The notes under the pieces: model-generated
What the model was told of the DNA's origin: nothing
Databases searched by the model: none
The model's input: only the letters and a program-made list of their open reading frames with translations
Shown here: positions 24,258 through 33,121 of the stretch, one piece after another
Position numbering within the stretch: the first letter of the stretch is position 1
Layout: each line of letters starts with the position of its first letter
Source of the DNA: JAAZGD01 sp034003765
Lineage (GTDB): Bacteria; Bacillota; Clostridia; Peptostreptococcales; Anaerovoracaceae
Assembly: GCA_034003765.1 (NCBI GenBank)
Contig: JAVEXZ010000014.1
Location: forward strand, 1 to 54,120
Reading direction: 5' to 3'
Length of the DNA: 54,120 nucleotides
Translations under genes and position numbers: made by a program

Positions 24258-24509
24258 AAATCATTTGCTATATGAGGGAATTTTTTTAGTAGAATGGGAA
24301 AAGCGGTTTAATTTATAATAATTTTTAAGTAAAAAAACGGCCTAGCAAATTAGGCAATCGTTTCCTGAGTAGCCCACAAGAATTATGTGAAATAAGCCAT
24401 TGGGGAACAAGGACTATAGGGGGATTTTAGCTGGTAGAAGAATTATAGGCATAAAGGGATACAAAAATCTGAAAGCAGATTATGGAGATAATCGAAAGGA
24501 AAAGGGGAT
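24258..24509 (+). other. argC-argJ spacer
   Basis: The spacer holds a hairpin at 24335-24363 (AAACG-GCCTA with TAGGC-CGTTT, AAT bulge) and a small one at 24466-24481 (AATCTG/CAGATT), just before the argJ RBS. TATAAT occurs at 24314-24319 but without a usable -35. An attenuation site or argC terminator is possible, but the T-run is short. Confidence 0.35.
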
Positions 24510-25757
24510 ATGGGTCAAGACATATTAATAGAAGATTCCAAAATAAGGTTTATAGAAAATGGGGTTTGTGCGCCAAGGGGCTTTAAGGCAAGTGGCATTG
24601 CAACTGGTATTAAATCTAATAAGAATAAAAGGGACATGTCACTTATTTTTAGTGAGCAACTAGCTTTGGGCGTGGCCCTCTATACTAAAAACCTAGTAAA
24701 GGGAGCCCCCTTAATAGTTACCGCAGACCATCTAGATAATGGCCTTTGCCAAGCTATTTTATGTAACAGTGGTAATGCAAACACCTCTACAAAAGATGGT
24801 GTAGAGGTGGCAGATAAGTCTTGCCAACTTTTAGGAAAGGCTCTAGGGATCTCACCCAGAGATATAGTAGTTGCATCTACTGGGGTTATTGGTGTTCCAC
24901 TTTCTATTACGCCCTTTGAGAAGGGGATACCTCATCTTGTTGAAACTCTTTCGAAAGAGGGGGGACAAGTGGCGGCTCAAGGGATATTGACAACAGACAC
25001 TAGGACCAAAGAGATAGCCCTAGAATTTAAAATAGGGGAGAAAACCTGCAAAATAGGTGGGATGGCAAAGGGCAGCGGGATGATTCACCCTAATATGGCA
25101 ACAATGCTGTGCTTCATAACCACTGATGTCAAAATTAGCTTAGACATGATGAAGAAAGCCCTGAAGTCAGCTATAGACTTGTCCTTCCACCAGATATCTG
25201 TGGATGGAGACACTTCGACAAATGACATGGTTGTGTTAATTGCAAATGGCATGGCTGAAAACCCAGAGATTGGTGGTGAAGGAGAAGATTACGATGTCTT
25301 TGTCAAAGCCCTGAATCAAGTTTCAGTTAAATTAGCCCAAGATATTGCCTGGGATGGAGAAGGGGCTAGTAAAGGGATAACTTGTTCTGTGGAAGGGTCA
25401 GAGACTAGTGAGTTAGCAAGGAGGCTAGCTAAGGCCGTTATTCAATCAAGCTTAGTAAAAGCTGCTATTTTTGGAGCCGATGCTAATTGGGGAAGGGTTC
25501 TTTGTGCACTAGGTTCCGTAGAGGAGGCCAAGGGCTTGGAAGGTGCAGACATATGGTTCGCATCTGAAAAAGCCAGGATAATGGTCTGTGAGGAGGGATG
25601 TTCAAAGATCTTTGACGAGGCAACTGCAAAGATGATACTAGAAGAACCACAGGTCACAATCGAAGTAAAACTTGATGTGGGAAAAGAAAGCGGCTTAGCT
25701 TGGGGTTGCGACTTAACTTATGATTATGTGAAAATTAATGGGGACTATAGGACTTAG
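24510..25757 (+). CDS. argJ: Glutamate N-acetyltransferase / ornithine acetyltransferase
   Basis: ArgJ recycles the acetyl group from N-acetylornithine to glutamate, which gives the cyclic arginine pathway. In many organisms it also acetylates glutamate with acetyl-CoA. The self-cleavage site is in KGSGMIHPNMATMLCF at about residues 187-202; the Thr after Ala becomes the new N-terminus of the beta chain. SVDGDTSTNDMV and ANWGRVLCALG are further family segments. The 415 residues are typical. AAAGGA at 24495-24500 supports the ATG. Confidence 0.95.
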   Translation: MGQDILIEDSKIRFIENGVCAPRGFKASGIATGIKSNKNKRDMSLIFSEQLALGVALYTKNLVKGAPLIVTADHLDNGLCQAILCNSGNANTSTKDGVEVADKSCQLLGKALGISPRDIVVASTGVIGVPLSITPFEKGIPHLVETLSKEGGQVAAQGILTTDTRTKEIALEFKIGEKTCKIGGMAKGSGMIHPNMATMLCFITTDVKISLDMMKKALKSAIDLSFHQISVDGDTSTNDMVVLIANGMAENPEIGGEGEDYDVFVKALNQVSVKLAQDIAWDGEGASKGITCSVEGSETSELARRLAKAVIQSSLVKAAIFGADANWGRVLCALGSVEEAKGLEGADIWFASEKARIMVCEEGCSKIFDEATAKMILEEPQVTIEVKLDVGKESGLAWGCDLTYDYVKINGDYRT

Positions 25758-25796
25758 TTAAGTAGCAATCATAGGAGTTCTTACGAGTACAGATTA

Positions 25797-25832
25797 AAAT
25801 ATGCCTATGAATACTAGCTTAAATATGCCTAT
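25797..25832 (+). repeat. Short direct repeat before argB
   Basis: AAATATGCCTAT occurs at 25797-25808 and 25821-25832, a 24-bp period, in the argJ-argB spacer. CCTATG and CATAGG can also pair across it. Confidence 0.6.
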
Positions 25833-25859
25833 TAACATAGGACAAAGGGGGATAAATAA

Positions 25860-26771
25860 TTGTTACATCATAAAAAAATCGTAGATACAAATGCAGAAAT
25901 TCTGGCTGAAGCCCTTCCCTATATTCAAAAATACTATGGCAAAACAATAGTTGTGAAGTATGGTGGGAATGCTATGCTAACAGATGAGTTAGAAGAATCG
26001 GTAATCAGAGACATCATATTGCTTAATGCAGTTGGGATTAAGGTTGTTTTAGTTCACGGCGGTGGGATTGAAATTTCAAAGGTACTGGACAAGCTAAAGA
26101 AAAAAACTAAGTTCATAAATGGTATCAGATGCACAGACCAAGAAACCCTTGATATAGTAGAAATGGTTCTCTGTGGTAAAGTCAACAAGGGCTTGGTGGC
26201 TTTGATACATAAAAATAAGGGGAAGGCAGTTGGCCTTTGTGGCTGTGACGGTGGAATGATTCAAGCAGAAAAGCAAAAACACAATGAGGAATTGGGTTTT
26301 GTAGGTGATATTGTGAGAATAAATACTGACATTATACAAGCTAGCCTAAGAGACAACTACATACCAGTAATAGCAGGTATGGGAGTAGACCAAGAGGGCC
26401 AAAGCTACAATATTAATGGGGACACGGCCGCCGCCGCCATAGCAGGTGCCTTAAATGCAGAAAGGCTTATCTATATGTCCAACACCAGGGGGGTTCTTAG
26501 GACAAAGGACGAAAGCAGTTTGATAGAATTAATCGCTTTAGAAGAAATTCCCGACCTGATACAGTCTGGGACGATATATGGTGGCATGATTCCCAAAATA
26601 TCTAGTTGTGTATATGGAATGAAAAATGGAGTGGCAAGTGCGGTTATAATTGATGGGAGACTACGCCATTCTATACTTATGGAACTTTTCTCTGACAAAG
26701 GCGTAGGAACGATGTTGTCAAAAGGGGAAGACAAGGTGGATAATCAAGAAAGGACTAACCATGATGCATAA
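25860..26771 (+). CDS. argB: Acetylglutamate kinase
   Basis: ArgB phosphorylates N-acetylglutamate, the usual arginine-feedback step in the cyclic pathway. VVKYGGNAML at about residues 31-40 binds the phosphates and LVHGGGIEI follows at about 63-71. AGMGVDQEGQSYNINGDTAA at about 177-196 is the substrate and nucleotide region. The start is TTG, after AAAGGGGGA at 25845-25853, giving 303 residues. The C-terminus overlaps argD by 11 bases. Confidence 0.94.
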   Translation: MLHHKKIVDTNAEILAEALPYIQKYYGKTIVVKYGGNAMLTDELEESVIRDIILLNAVGIKVVLVHGGGIEISKVLDKLKKKTKFINGIRCTDQETLDIVEMVLCGKVNKGLVALIHKNKGKAVGLCGCDGGMIQAEKQKHNEELGFVGDIVRINTDIIQASLRDNYIPVIAGMGVDQEGQSYNINGDTAAAAIAGALNAERLIYMSNTRGVLRTKDESSLIELIALEEIPDLIQSGTIYGGMIPKISSCVYGMKNGVASAVIIDGRLRHSILMELFSDKGVGTMLSKGEDKVDNQERTNHDA

Positions 26772-27945
26772 TATCAAGGAAGTGGAAAACATACGCACTA
26801 GCCAAGAAAAGGATAGGGAATATGTGGCCAACACCTACCAAAGATTTGATCTATGTCTAGTTAGGGGAAAGAATGCTACGGTGATAAGTGATGAGGGCAA
26901 AGAGTATATAGACTTCACTTCGGGAATTGGTGTAAATAGTCTAGGTTTTTGTGATGAATTGTGGATTAAAGCTATAAGTGACCAACTTGGAAAGATGCAA
27001 CATTGCTCCAATCTTTATTATAGTAATCCTTCTTCGGATTTAGCCCAAGAACTAGTAAGGCGAAGTGGGTTGAAGAAAGTTATTTTCCTTAATTCTGGAG
27101 CCGAGGCAAATGAGTGTGCAATTAAGATTGGTCGAAAATATGGAAACAAATCAGGAGGCCGTAATGAAATCATAACATTAGAAGGATCCTTTCATGGACG
27201 AACTATGGCTGCACTAACAGCAACAGGGCAAGCCGCTTACCATAAGAATTTCCAACCCTTTCTAGAAGGCTTTTATTACGGGTCCCTTGATATTGAACAT
27301 ATAAAATCATTGATAAGTGATAAGACCTGTGGGATTCTAATAGAGCTTATTCAAGGGGAAGGTGGGGTAAGAGTTTTACCCAAAAGTTTTGTTAAAGAGT
27401 TGGAGAGGCTTTGCCTATATCACGACCTCATCTTTATGGTTGATGAGGTACAGACTGGTATTGGTAGAACAGGGACTTTTTTTGCCTACCAAGGATATGA
27501 GTGTCAGCCTGACATAGTAACATTCGCAAAGGGAATTGGTGGCGGTTTACCCTTGGGTGGGGTCTTGTTAGGAGAAAAGGTCAAGGACGTTTTGGAACCT
27601 GGTGACCACGGTTCAACCTTTGGAGCTAATCCTGTAGTATGCCAAGGAGCTTTGGCTGTATTGGATCGTTTAACCCCAGAGTTTTTAAAACAAGTGGTGG
27701 ATAAAGGTGAAAGTATTATTAAAGGCCTAGCTGCCATGACCTCTGTTAAGAATCTTGACGGGAGTGGTCTAATGATTGGTTTTCAAGTTGAGGGCAAAGA
27801 AGCAAAGGATATTGTGAAACTGTCTTTAGCGCAAGGTTTGATGGTTCTTACTGCCAATGATAAAGTGAGGCTTTTGCCTCCTCTTACCATCTCAATGGAT
27901 GAAATCAGAAAAGGCCTTGATATTTTAAAAATAGTTATTGGATGA
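26761..27945 (+). CDS. argD: Acetylornithine aminotransferase
   Basis: ArgD is a class III PLP aminotransferase that makes N-acetylornithine with glutamate as amino donor. It has LEGSFHGRTMAALTATGQ at about residues 140-157 and the PLP-ring Asp in FMVDEVQTGIGRTG at about 226-239. The Schiff-base Lys lies in TFAKGIGGGLPLGG at about 256-269. The 394 residues are typical. Two adjacent ATG codons (26761 and 26764) both suit the AAAGGA at 26749-26754. argF, argG and argH are not in this window. Confidence 0.94.
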   Translation: MMHNIKEVENIRTSQEKDREYVANTYQRFDLCLVRGKNATVISDEGKEYIDFTSGIGVNSLGFCDELWIKAISDQLGKMQHCSNLYYSNPSSDLAQELVRRSGLKKVIFLNSGAEANECAIKIGRKYGNKSGGRNEIITLEGSFHGRTMAALTATGQAAYHKNFQPFLEGFYYGSLDIEHIKSLISDKTCGILIELIQGEGGVRVLPKSFVKELERLCLYHDLIFMVDEVQTGIGRTGTFFAYQGYECQPDIVTFAKGIGGGLPLGGVLLGEKVKDVLEPGDHGSTFGANPVVCQGALAVLDRLTPEFLKQVVDKGESIIKGLAAMTSVKNLDGSGLMIGFQVEGKEAKDIVKLSLAQGLMVLTANDKVRLLPPLTISMDEIRKGLDILKIVIG

Positions 27946-27966
27946 AAAAGCTATTGATGGTATAAT
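27938..27966 (+). promoter_or_regulatory. Promoter of tRNA-Gly
   Basis: TTGGAT (27938-27943) and a perfect TATAAT (27961-27966) are 17 nt apart. The -35 overlaps the argD stop. It sits about 45 nt before the tRNA, which suits a processed precursor. GTCTAG...CTAGAC in the 5' part can pair. Confidence 0.7.
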
Positions 27967-28011
27967 GAACAAGTCGTCTAGACAGGCATAAGGTCTTCCT
28001 AGACTTTTTAG

Positions 28012-28085
28012 GCGGGTGTAGTTCAATGGCAGAATGTGGCCTTCCCAAGGCTAAGGTGGGAGTTCGATTCTCCTCACCCGCTCCA
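28012..28085 (+). tRNA. tRNA-Gly, anticodon CCC
   Basis: The 74-nt cloverleaf has acceptor GCGGGTG (28012-28018) pairing with CACCCGC (28075-28081), discriminator T and an encoded CCA (28083-28085). The anticodon stem TGGCC/GGCTA encloses the loop TTCCCAA, so the anticodon is CCC, reading GGG. The T arm is GGGAG-TTCGATT-CTCCT. Confidence 0.95.
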
Positions 28086-28098
28086 ACTCAAAAAAGCT

Positions 28099-28120
28099 GG
28101 CTCCTAGAGCCTCTTTTTTT
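28099..28120 (+). terminator. Terminator of the tRNA-Gly unit
   Basis: GGCTC-CTA-GAGCC is followed by TC and seven T. The A-run upstream can lengthen the stem by pairing with the T-run. Confidence 0.8.
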
Positions 28121-28213
28121 GTCGATTTATTATTATAAAAACCTTTGTATTCCTTATGATTTAGGGGTTTGTGGAGATTGTTAAATATTTATAAATGTAC
28201 TTGGCAAATCCAC

Positions 28214-28243
28214 TTTACACAAGGTCATATGCTATGTTATAAT
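28214..28243 (+). promoter_or_regulatory. Promoter of gluD
   Basis: TTTACA (28214-28219) and TATAAT (28238-28243) are 18 nt apart. They leave a leader of about 65 nt with the strong RBS TAGGAGGT. Confidence 0.7.
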
Positions 28244-28317
28244 TTTGATTAACAAGCTAGATATAAATTAATAAGGACTTTTTATTGTTTATATTTCTAA
28301 TTATAGGAGGTTTATCT

Positions 28318-29583
28318 ATGGGTACTGAAAATTTAAATCCACTTGTAAGTGCACAAGCCCAAGTAAAGCATGCATGCGAAGCGCTAAAGCTAGGACCAGA
28401 AGTTTATGAGCTACTTAAAGAGCCAAAAAGAATCATAGAAGTATCAATTCCAGTTAGAATGGATGATGGAACTTTGAAATCATTCAAAGGATATAGAGCA
28501 TTACATAATGATGCTATAGGGCCTGGTAAAGGTGGAATTAGATTACACCCTGGGGTTAACCCAGATGAAGTAAAAGCATTGTCTATTTGGATGACATTTA
28601 AGTGCGGAGTAATGGGAGTTCCTTATGGTGGTGGAAAGGGCGGAATCACAGTAGATCCCCTAACATTATCCCAAGGAGAGCTTGAAAGATTATCCAGAGG
28701 TTTTATCCAAGGTCTTTATAAATATCTTGGCGAAAAAATTGATATCCCCGCGCCTGATGTTGGTAGTAATGGACAAGTAATGGCTTGGATGGTAGATGAG
28801 TATATAAAGCTAACTGGAGAAAACCACATGGGAGTACTTACTGGAAAACCTGTTTCCTGGGGTGGATCTCAAGGCCGAAACGAAGCTACGGGCTTCGGAG
28901 TTAGTGTAATAACAAGAGAAGCTGCTGCAAAAGTCGGTATAAATATGAAAAAGGCCAATGTAGCAATCCAAGGCTTCGGGAACGTTGGACGATATACAGT
29001 TAAAAACATAGAGCGTCAAGGCGCTAATATTGTTGCAATAGGTGAGTGGGCGCCAAAAGTTGGTACATTTGCTATTTACAATGAGAATGGTCTTGACTTC
29101 CAAGATATGGCAGACTATGTGGATCAGAACAAGAGCTTAGTAGGATACCCCAAAGGTAAGCAAATTACATTGGAAGAGTTTTGGGCATTAGATGTTGACA
29201 TTATGGTCCCAGCAGCTCTTGAAAATGCAATTCAAGAAAAAGAAGCTAAATTGATTAAAGCTAAACTAGTTACTGAAGCTGCTAATGGACCTATCACAGC
29301 AGAAGCAGACGCAATATTCAAAGAAAAGGGAATAGTAGTTACTCCAGATATACTTTCAAATGCTGGTGGTGTTACAGTTTCATACTTTGAGTGGGTACAA
29401 AATAGATACGGATATTATTGGTCAGAAAAAGAAGTAGAAGACAAGCAAGAAATTAAAATGGTTGATGCTTTCAATGATATTTGGGACTTAAGCCAAGAAT
29501 ATAAGGTAACCTTAAGAGAAGCCGCTTATATGATTTCAGTTAAAAAAGTTGCAGATGTTATGAAACAAAGAGGCTGGTACTAA
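28318..29583 (+). CDS. gluD: Glutamate dehydrogenase
   Basis: The enzyme reversibly deaminates glutamate to 2-oxoglutarate and ammonia in the cytoplasm. The frame opens at 28285, but ATG 28318 follows TAGGAGGT at 28304-28311 and gives 421 residues, the length of C. difficile GluD, which it closely resembles from memory. Substrate-binding GPGKGGIRLHP and the catalytic lysine in VPYGGGKGGI are at about residues 70-115. The dinucleotide motif is QGFGNVG near 220. The NAD preference seems likely for this subgroup but is not proven. It is transcribed alone and ends in a terminator. Confidence 0.95.
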   Translation: MGTENLNPLVSAQAQVKHACEALKLGPEVYELLKEPKRIIEVSIPVRMDDGTLKSFKGYRALHNDAIGPGKGGIRLHPGVNPDEVKALSIWMTFKCGVMGVPYGGGKGGITVDPLTLSQGELERLSRGFIQGLYKYLGEKIDIPAPDVGSNGQVMAWMVDEYIKLTGENHMGVLTGKPVSWGGSQGRNEATGFGVSVITREAAAKVGINMKKANVAIQGFGNVGRYTVKNIERQGANIVAIGEWAPKVGTFAIYNENGLDFQDMADYVDQNKSLVGYPKGKQITLEEFWALDVDIMVPAALENAIQEKEAKLIKAKLVTEAANGPITAEADAIFKEKGIVVTPDILSNAGGVTVSYFEWVQNRYGYYWSEKEVEDKQEIKMVDAFNDIWDLSQEYKVTLREAAYMISVKKVADVMKQRGWY

Positions 29584-29604
29584 GATTAAAAACACATATT
29601 AAAA

Positions 29605-29640
29605 ACAAAAGACAAGTCTAGGCTTGTCTTTTGTCTTGTC
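29605..29640 (+). terminator. Terminator of gluD
   Basis: A 12-bp stem (ACAAAAGACAAG at 29605-29616, CTTGTCTTTTGT at 29623-29634) has a 6-nt loop. The 3' arm itself is T-rich. Confidence 0.65.
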
Positions 29641-29683
29641 CCTTCACCAGGTCAAGTTATAAGGGGCTTGTTATAATAAAAAA

Positions 29684-29722
29684 ACAGCAGCCCAAACTAG
29701 CAGTTAAATACAGCAGCCCAAA
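29684..29722 (+). repeat. Short direct repeat upstream of ogt
   Basis: ACAGCAGCCCAAA occurs at 29684-29696 and 29710-29722, a 26-bp period. No function is visible. Confidence 0.65.
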
Positions 29723-29788
29723 TTAAAAGAAAATCAGTAAGAGAAATCGATTGTTTGCTATAAACATAGCAGGTAGGTGGGTGATTAG

Positions 29789-30259
29789 ATGAAATCAAGG
29801 ACTTATGTAAAATGCAAAATAGGATATTGGGAACTAGTGGAAGAGAATGGGAAAATCACTGCCCTGGATTTTATTGGTGAATTAGCAGAAGACGAAAAAG
29901 AGATGACCACAAACACTAACCCTATTTTGGATAAAGGGAAGAAACAATTAGAAGAGTATTTTAATGGACGAAGACAAGAATTCTCCTTACCTATCCACTT
30001 AGAAGGAACAGCTTTCCAAAAAAGAGTGTGGCAAGCTCTTCAAGAAATTCCTTATGGTACAACAAAATCCTACCAAGAGGTGGCCGAAAATGTTGGCAAC
30101 AAAAATTCAGTTCGTGCAGTAGGGGGGGCTAATAACCGCAACCCAATTTCTATTATTGTTCCTTGTCATCGTGTTATTGGCAAGGATGGCACTTTAGTTG
30201 GATATGGTGGTGGGCTGGATGTAAAGGCATTTTTACTCAAGTTAGAGGCCACAAGATAA
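29789..30259 (+). CDS. ogt: Methylated-DNA--protein-cysteine methyltransferase
   Basis: It repairs O6-methylguanine by moving the methyl group to its own cysteine. The active-site IIVPCHRVIG is at about residues 123-132. The helix-turn-helix part around PYGTTKSYQEVAENVGN and RAVGGANNRNP is intact. At 156 residues it is the stand-alone form, with no Ada N-domain. It is monocistronic. Confidence 0.94.
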   Translation: MKSRTYVKCKIGYWELVEENGKITALDFIGELAEDEKEMTTNTNPILDKGKKQLEEYFNGRRQEFSLPIHLEGTAFQKRVWQALQEIPYGTTKSYQEVAENVGNKNSVRAVGGANNRNPISIIVPCHRVIGKDGTLVGYGGGLDVKAFLLKLEATR

Positions 30260-30348
30260 TGATTTTTGTATACACGGCATAATCTTGTTGTATGGCATAC
30301 ATTGGCTAAAACAATTTTGCTCACTTTACACCATATACGTATTTAAGC

Positions 30349-30377
30349 TTGAATATTCATCACTTGAGTGAGATAAT
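30349..30377 (+). promoter_or_regulatory. Promoter of the ureido hydrolase operon, with palindrome
   Basis: TTGAAT (30349-30354) and GATAAT (30372-30377) are 17 nt apart. A palindrome TCACT-TG-AGTGA (30359-30370) fills the spacer, a place where an operator would work. The regulator is unknown. Confidence 0.5.
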
Positions 30378-30462
30378 AGTTAAGGCTGGATGTGCAGCTT
30401 TGATTTAATAAATTTTATTTCCAAGACGCAAGTCGTTGTAAAAAATATGAGGAGGCCCTAAT

Positions 30463-31731
30463 ATGGAAAAATGTAGTGTCAAAAGAATGACCCAACTTAT
30501 TAACACTTTTTCGCAGTTCGGAGCAACAGGGAATGGTGGTATTACTCGTTATTCACTATCTCCGGAAGCCACAATGGCTAGAGATGAATTTAAGAAGAGA
30601 ATGGAAGCAATTGGAGCTGTAATCGAAGTTGATGATTTGGCAAATGTATATGCCACTATACCAGGTTCTGATCCTAACGCAAAAAGAATTGTAATGGCAT
30701 CTCACGTTGATAGCGTTAAGAATGGTGGTAATTACGATGGAATCCTTGGGGTTATGGGAGCCATGGAAGTATTGCAAACTATAGTAGAATCAAAGATTCC
30801 ACACAAACATCCAATTACAGCTATGATCTGGACCAATGAAGAAGGGTCTTTATATCCCCCAGCAATGATGGTTTCAGGTATTGTATGTAACAAGTACCTA
30901 CCTCCAGCTATTGCCAAGAATTTTAAGGCTGAGAATTTAATGAAGTCCAAAGATGTGCTAGAAGGCAAGACTACTTTTGGAGAAGCCCTAGCTGCATACC
31001 CAAAAGAATATGTTGGGGACAAGTCAAACAGGCTTAATCCAGACAAATACAAGGCTATGTTTGAGCTTCATATAGAACAAGGACCAATTTTGGAAGATGC
31101 TGGAGACGAAGTAGGAGTAGTTGATTGCGTAGTAGGAATGTTTAACTACAGAGTTAGATTTTATGGACAAGCTGCCCATGCAGGTACTTTCCCAATGGAT
31201 AAGAGAAAAGATGCCCTATATGGTGCGGCTCAAGCTCTTTGTTATTTGCATGAAGAAATTGACAAACTAGGTAGGCCTGAGTTGGTTTATACCACTGGAG
31301 AAATCGTATGCCATCCTTGCGTTCACACAGTAATTCCTGATTTTATCGACTTTTCAATTGATTGCAGACACGAAGACCCTGAAGTAAGAGCGCAAGTCTT
31401 GGAAATTTTGAAGACTTTACCAAAGAGAGAATGGGCAAAATGTCCTTGTGTTATCAAAGAAGCTTGGCAAAGAGATACTGTATATTTCGACAAAGAGCTT
31501 TTTGGTTATGTGAAGGAAGCCGCAGAAGAGCTAGGCATTAAGCATCAGGTTATTCATTCAGGAGCTGGTCATGATGCTCAGTTTGCAAGCTATATGCTTC
31601 CTACAACTATGATCTTCGTTCAATCAAAAGATGGACTTTCACATTGTGAACCAGAATTTTCTACTCCAGAACAATGTACATCTGGTGCTTCAGTTATGTT
31701 AAACGCAGTTCTTAAGGCAGACGCCAAATAA
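30463..31731 (+). CDS. M20-family ureido hydrolase, probable beta-ureidopropionase
   Basis: This is a zinc hydrolase of the allantoate amidohydrolase / N-carbamoyl amino acid amidase group, with 422 residues. Metal ligands are visible in MASHVDSV and NGGNYDGILG (about residues 79-99), TNEEGS (about 124-129), ELHIEQGP (about 204-211) and LSHCEPEF near the C-terminus. The dimerisation domain has GQAAHAGTFPMDKRKDAL. Next to preT and preA, the likely substrate is N-carbamoyl-beta-alanine, giving beta-alanine, CO2 and ammonia. Allantoate or other carbamoyl amino acids remain possible. GGAGG at 30453-30457 supports the start. Confidence 0.85.
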   Translation: MEKCSVKRMTQLINTFSQFGATGNGGITRYSLSPEATMARDEFKKRMEAIGAVIEVDDLANVYATIPGSDPNAKRIVMASHVDSVKNGGNYDGILGVMGAMEVLQTIVESKIPHKHPITAMIWTNEEGSLYPPAMMVSGIVCNKYLPPAIAKNFKAENLMKSKDVLEGKTTFGEALAAYPKEYVGDKSNRLNPDKYKAMFELHIEQGPILEDAGDEVGVVDCVVGMFNYRVRFYGQAAHAGTFPMDKRKDALYGAAQALCYLHEEIDKLGRPELVYTTGEIVCHPCVHTVIPDFIDFSIDCRHEDPEVRAQVLEILKTLPKREWAKCPCVIKEAWQRDTVYFDKELFGYVKEAAEELGIKHQVIHSGAGHDAQFASYMLPTTMIFVQSKDGLSHCEPEFSTPEQCTSGASVMLNAVLKADAK

Positions 31732-31767
31732 GGCAAGATGCTTTTAGATATATAGACAAGAAGAGAA

Positions 31768-31814
31768 GGGGGAAGGCAACTTCCCCCATTATCGCCCCAT
31801 CAATTAACGATGGG
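31768..31814 (+). other. Two hairpins between the hydrolase and preT
   Basis: GGGGGAAG-GCAA-CTTCCCCC (31768-31787) is a perfect 8-bp stem with a stable tetraloop but no T-run. CCCATC (31796-31801) and GATGGG (31809-31814) form a second hairpin. They may protect or partially terminate the message between the two genes. Confidence 0.55.
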
Positions 31815-31845
31815 AAGCTAACAAGAAAGTTAAGGAGGGTAAAAC

Positions 31846-33120
31846 GTGAGTAAAGTAGTGAAGGCGAAATACACCGCCGAAGCTGTAGCTGGGTTCACCC
31901 ACAGAACAGCCATGGAAGAGGCTGCAAGATGCCTTTTGTGCTTAGATGCACCGTGTAGCGAAGGATGTCCTGCAGGTACCGATCCAGGAAAGTTCATTCG
32001 ATCTATTCGATTTAGAAACGCCAAAGGCGCTGCAGAGACCATCCGTGAAAACAACATTTTGGGAGGTTCTTGTGCAAGAGTTTGTCCTTACGATCGTTTG
32101 TGCGAGGAGTTTTGTTCGAGAACAGGCATTGACAAACCAATCCAAATTGGCAAGTTGCAAAGGTATGCTATTGAACAAGAAAAAGCCTATAAGATGGAAA
32201 TACTAAAGGCGCCAGATAAGAAGAAAAATGGAAAAGTAGCCTGTGTAGGCGCAGGTCCAGCTTCTTTAGCTTGTGCTGCAGAATTAGCAAAAGAAGGATA
32301 CCGAGTTACAATATTTGAAAAACATGAAAAACCCGGTGGTGTTCTTACTTATGGAATCACTCCTTCAAGACTACCAAGAGCTGTAGTAGATCATGACATT
32401 GCTCAAGTTAAAAAACTTGGTGTTAAGTTCGTTCTTAATACAGAAGTAGGTAAAGACGTTAATTTGGAAGATATGGATTTCGATGCCATCTTTGTCGGGG
32501 TTGGACTTTGGGGATCTAGGGTTCCTGACATAAAAGGTGTAGAACTTAAAGGTGTTTACAAGGCCATTGATTTCTTAAAAGAAGCTGCAGAGAAGAAAAA
32601 AGACTTTGATCCTGGGAAAGCTGTTATCGTAGTTGGTGGCGGAGACGTTGCTATTGACTGTGCAGTGACTGCCAAGCTCTTAGGTGGTGGGGATGTAAAA
32701 ATTGTTTACAGAAGAACTTTAGAAGAAGCTCCATCTAATATGGATGAATGGCACTATGCTATGTCATTAGGCATTGGAGTTACCACCAACATGGCACCAG
32801 CAGAGCTATTAGGAAAAGGTAAGAATGTAGAATATGCTATGTTCACTGGGAGAGACAAAAAGTCCGAACTAAAATTAGCCTGTGATACCGTTGTCTTTGC
32901 AATTGGGCAAGAGCCTTACAATGTAGATAAAATAGCTGATGTAAAGCTTAATGAAAAAGGCGGAATTGCAGCTAAAGCAACAGGGAAAACCAATGTAGCT
33001 AAAATATTTGCAGCTGGTGATATTGTAAATAACGGAAAGACGGTAGTTGAGGCTGTTGCTGAAGGTAAAGAAGCCGCTGCTTCCATCATCAAATACTTAG
33101 AGAAGAAAGGGGTGAAATAG
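31846..33120 (+). CDS. preT: NAD-dependent dihydropyrimidine dehydrogenase, PreT subunit
   Basis: PreT takes electrons from NADH for PreA, which reduces uracil or thymine. The N-terminal GltD-type iron-sulfur domain has CLLCLDAPCSEGCPAGTD and ARVCPYDRLCEEFC at about residues 29-92. The FAD site VGAGPASLACAAEL is at about 137-150, and the NAD site VVVGGGDVAIDCA is at about 262-274. The 424 residues fit PreT; glutamate synthase small subunit is similar, but preA directly follows. The start is GTG with AAGGAGGG upstream. One base separates it from preA. Confidence 0.9.
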   Translation: MSKVVKAKYTAEAVAGFTHRTAMEEAARCLLCLDAPCSEGCPAGTDPGKFIRSIRFRNAKGAAETIRENNILGGSCARVCPYDRLCEEFCSRTGIDKPIQIGKLQRYAIEQEKAYKMEILKAPDKKKNGKVACVGAGPASLACAAELAKEGYRVTIFEKHEKPGGVLTYGITPSRLPRAVVDHDIAQVKKLGVKFVLNTEVGKDVNLEDMDFDAIFVGVGLWGSRVPDIKGVELKGVYKAIDFLKEAAEKKKDFDPGKAVIVVGGGDVAIDCAVTAKLLGGGDVKIVYRRTLEEAPSNMDEWHYAMSLGIGVTTNMAPAELLGKGKNVEYAMFTGRDKKSELKLACDTVVFAIGQEPYNVDKIADVKLNEKGGIAAKATGKTNVAKIFAAGDIVNNGKTVVEAVAEGKEAAASIIKYLEKKGVK

Positions 33121-33121
33121 G

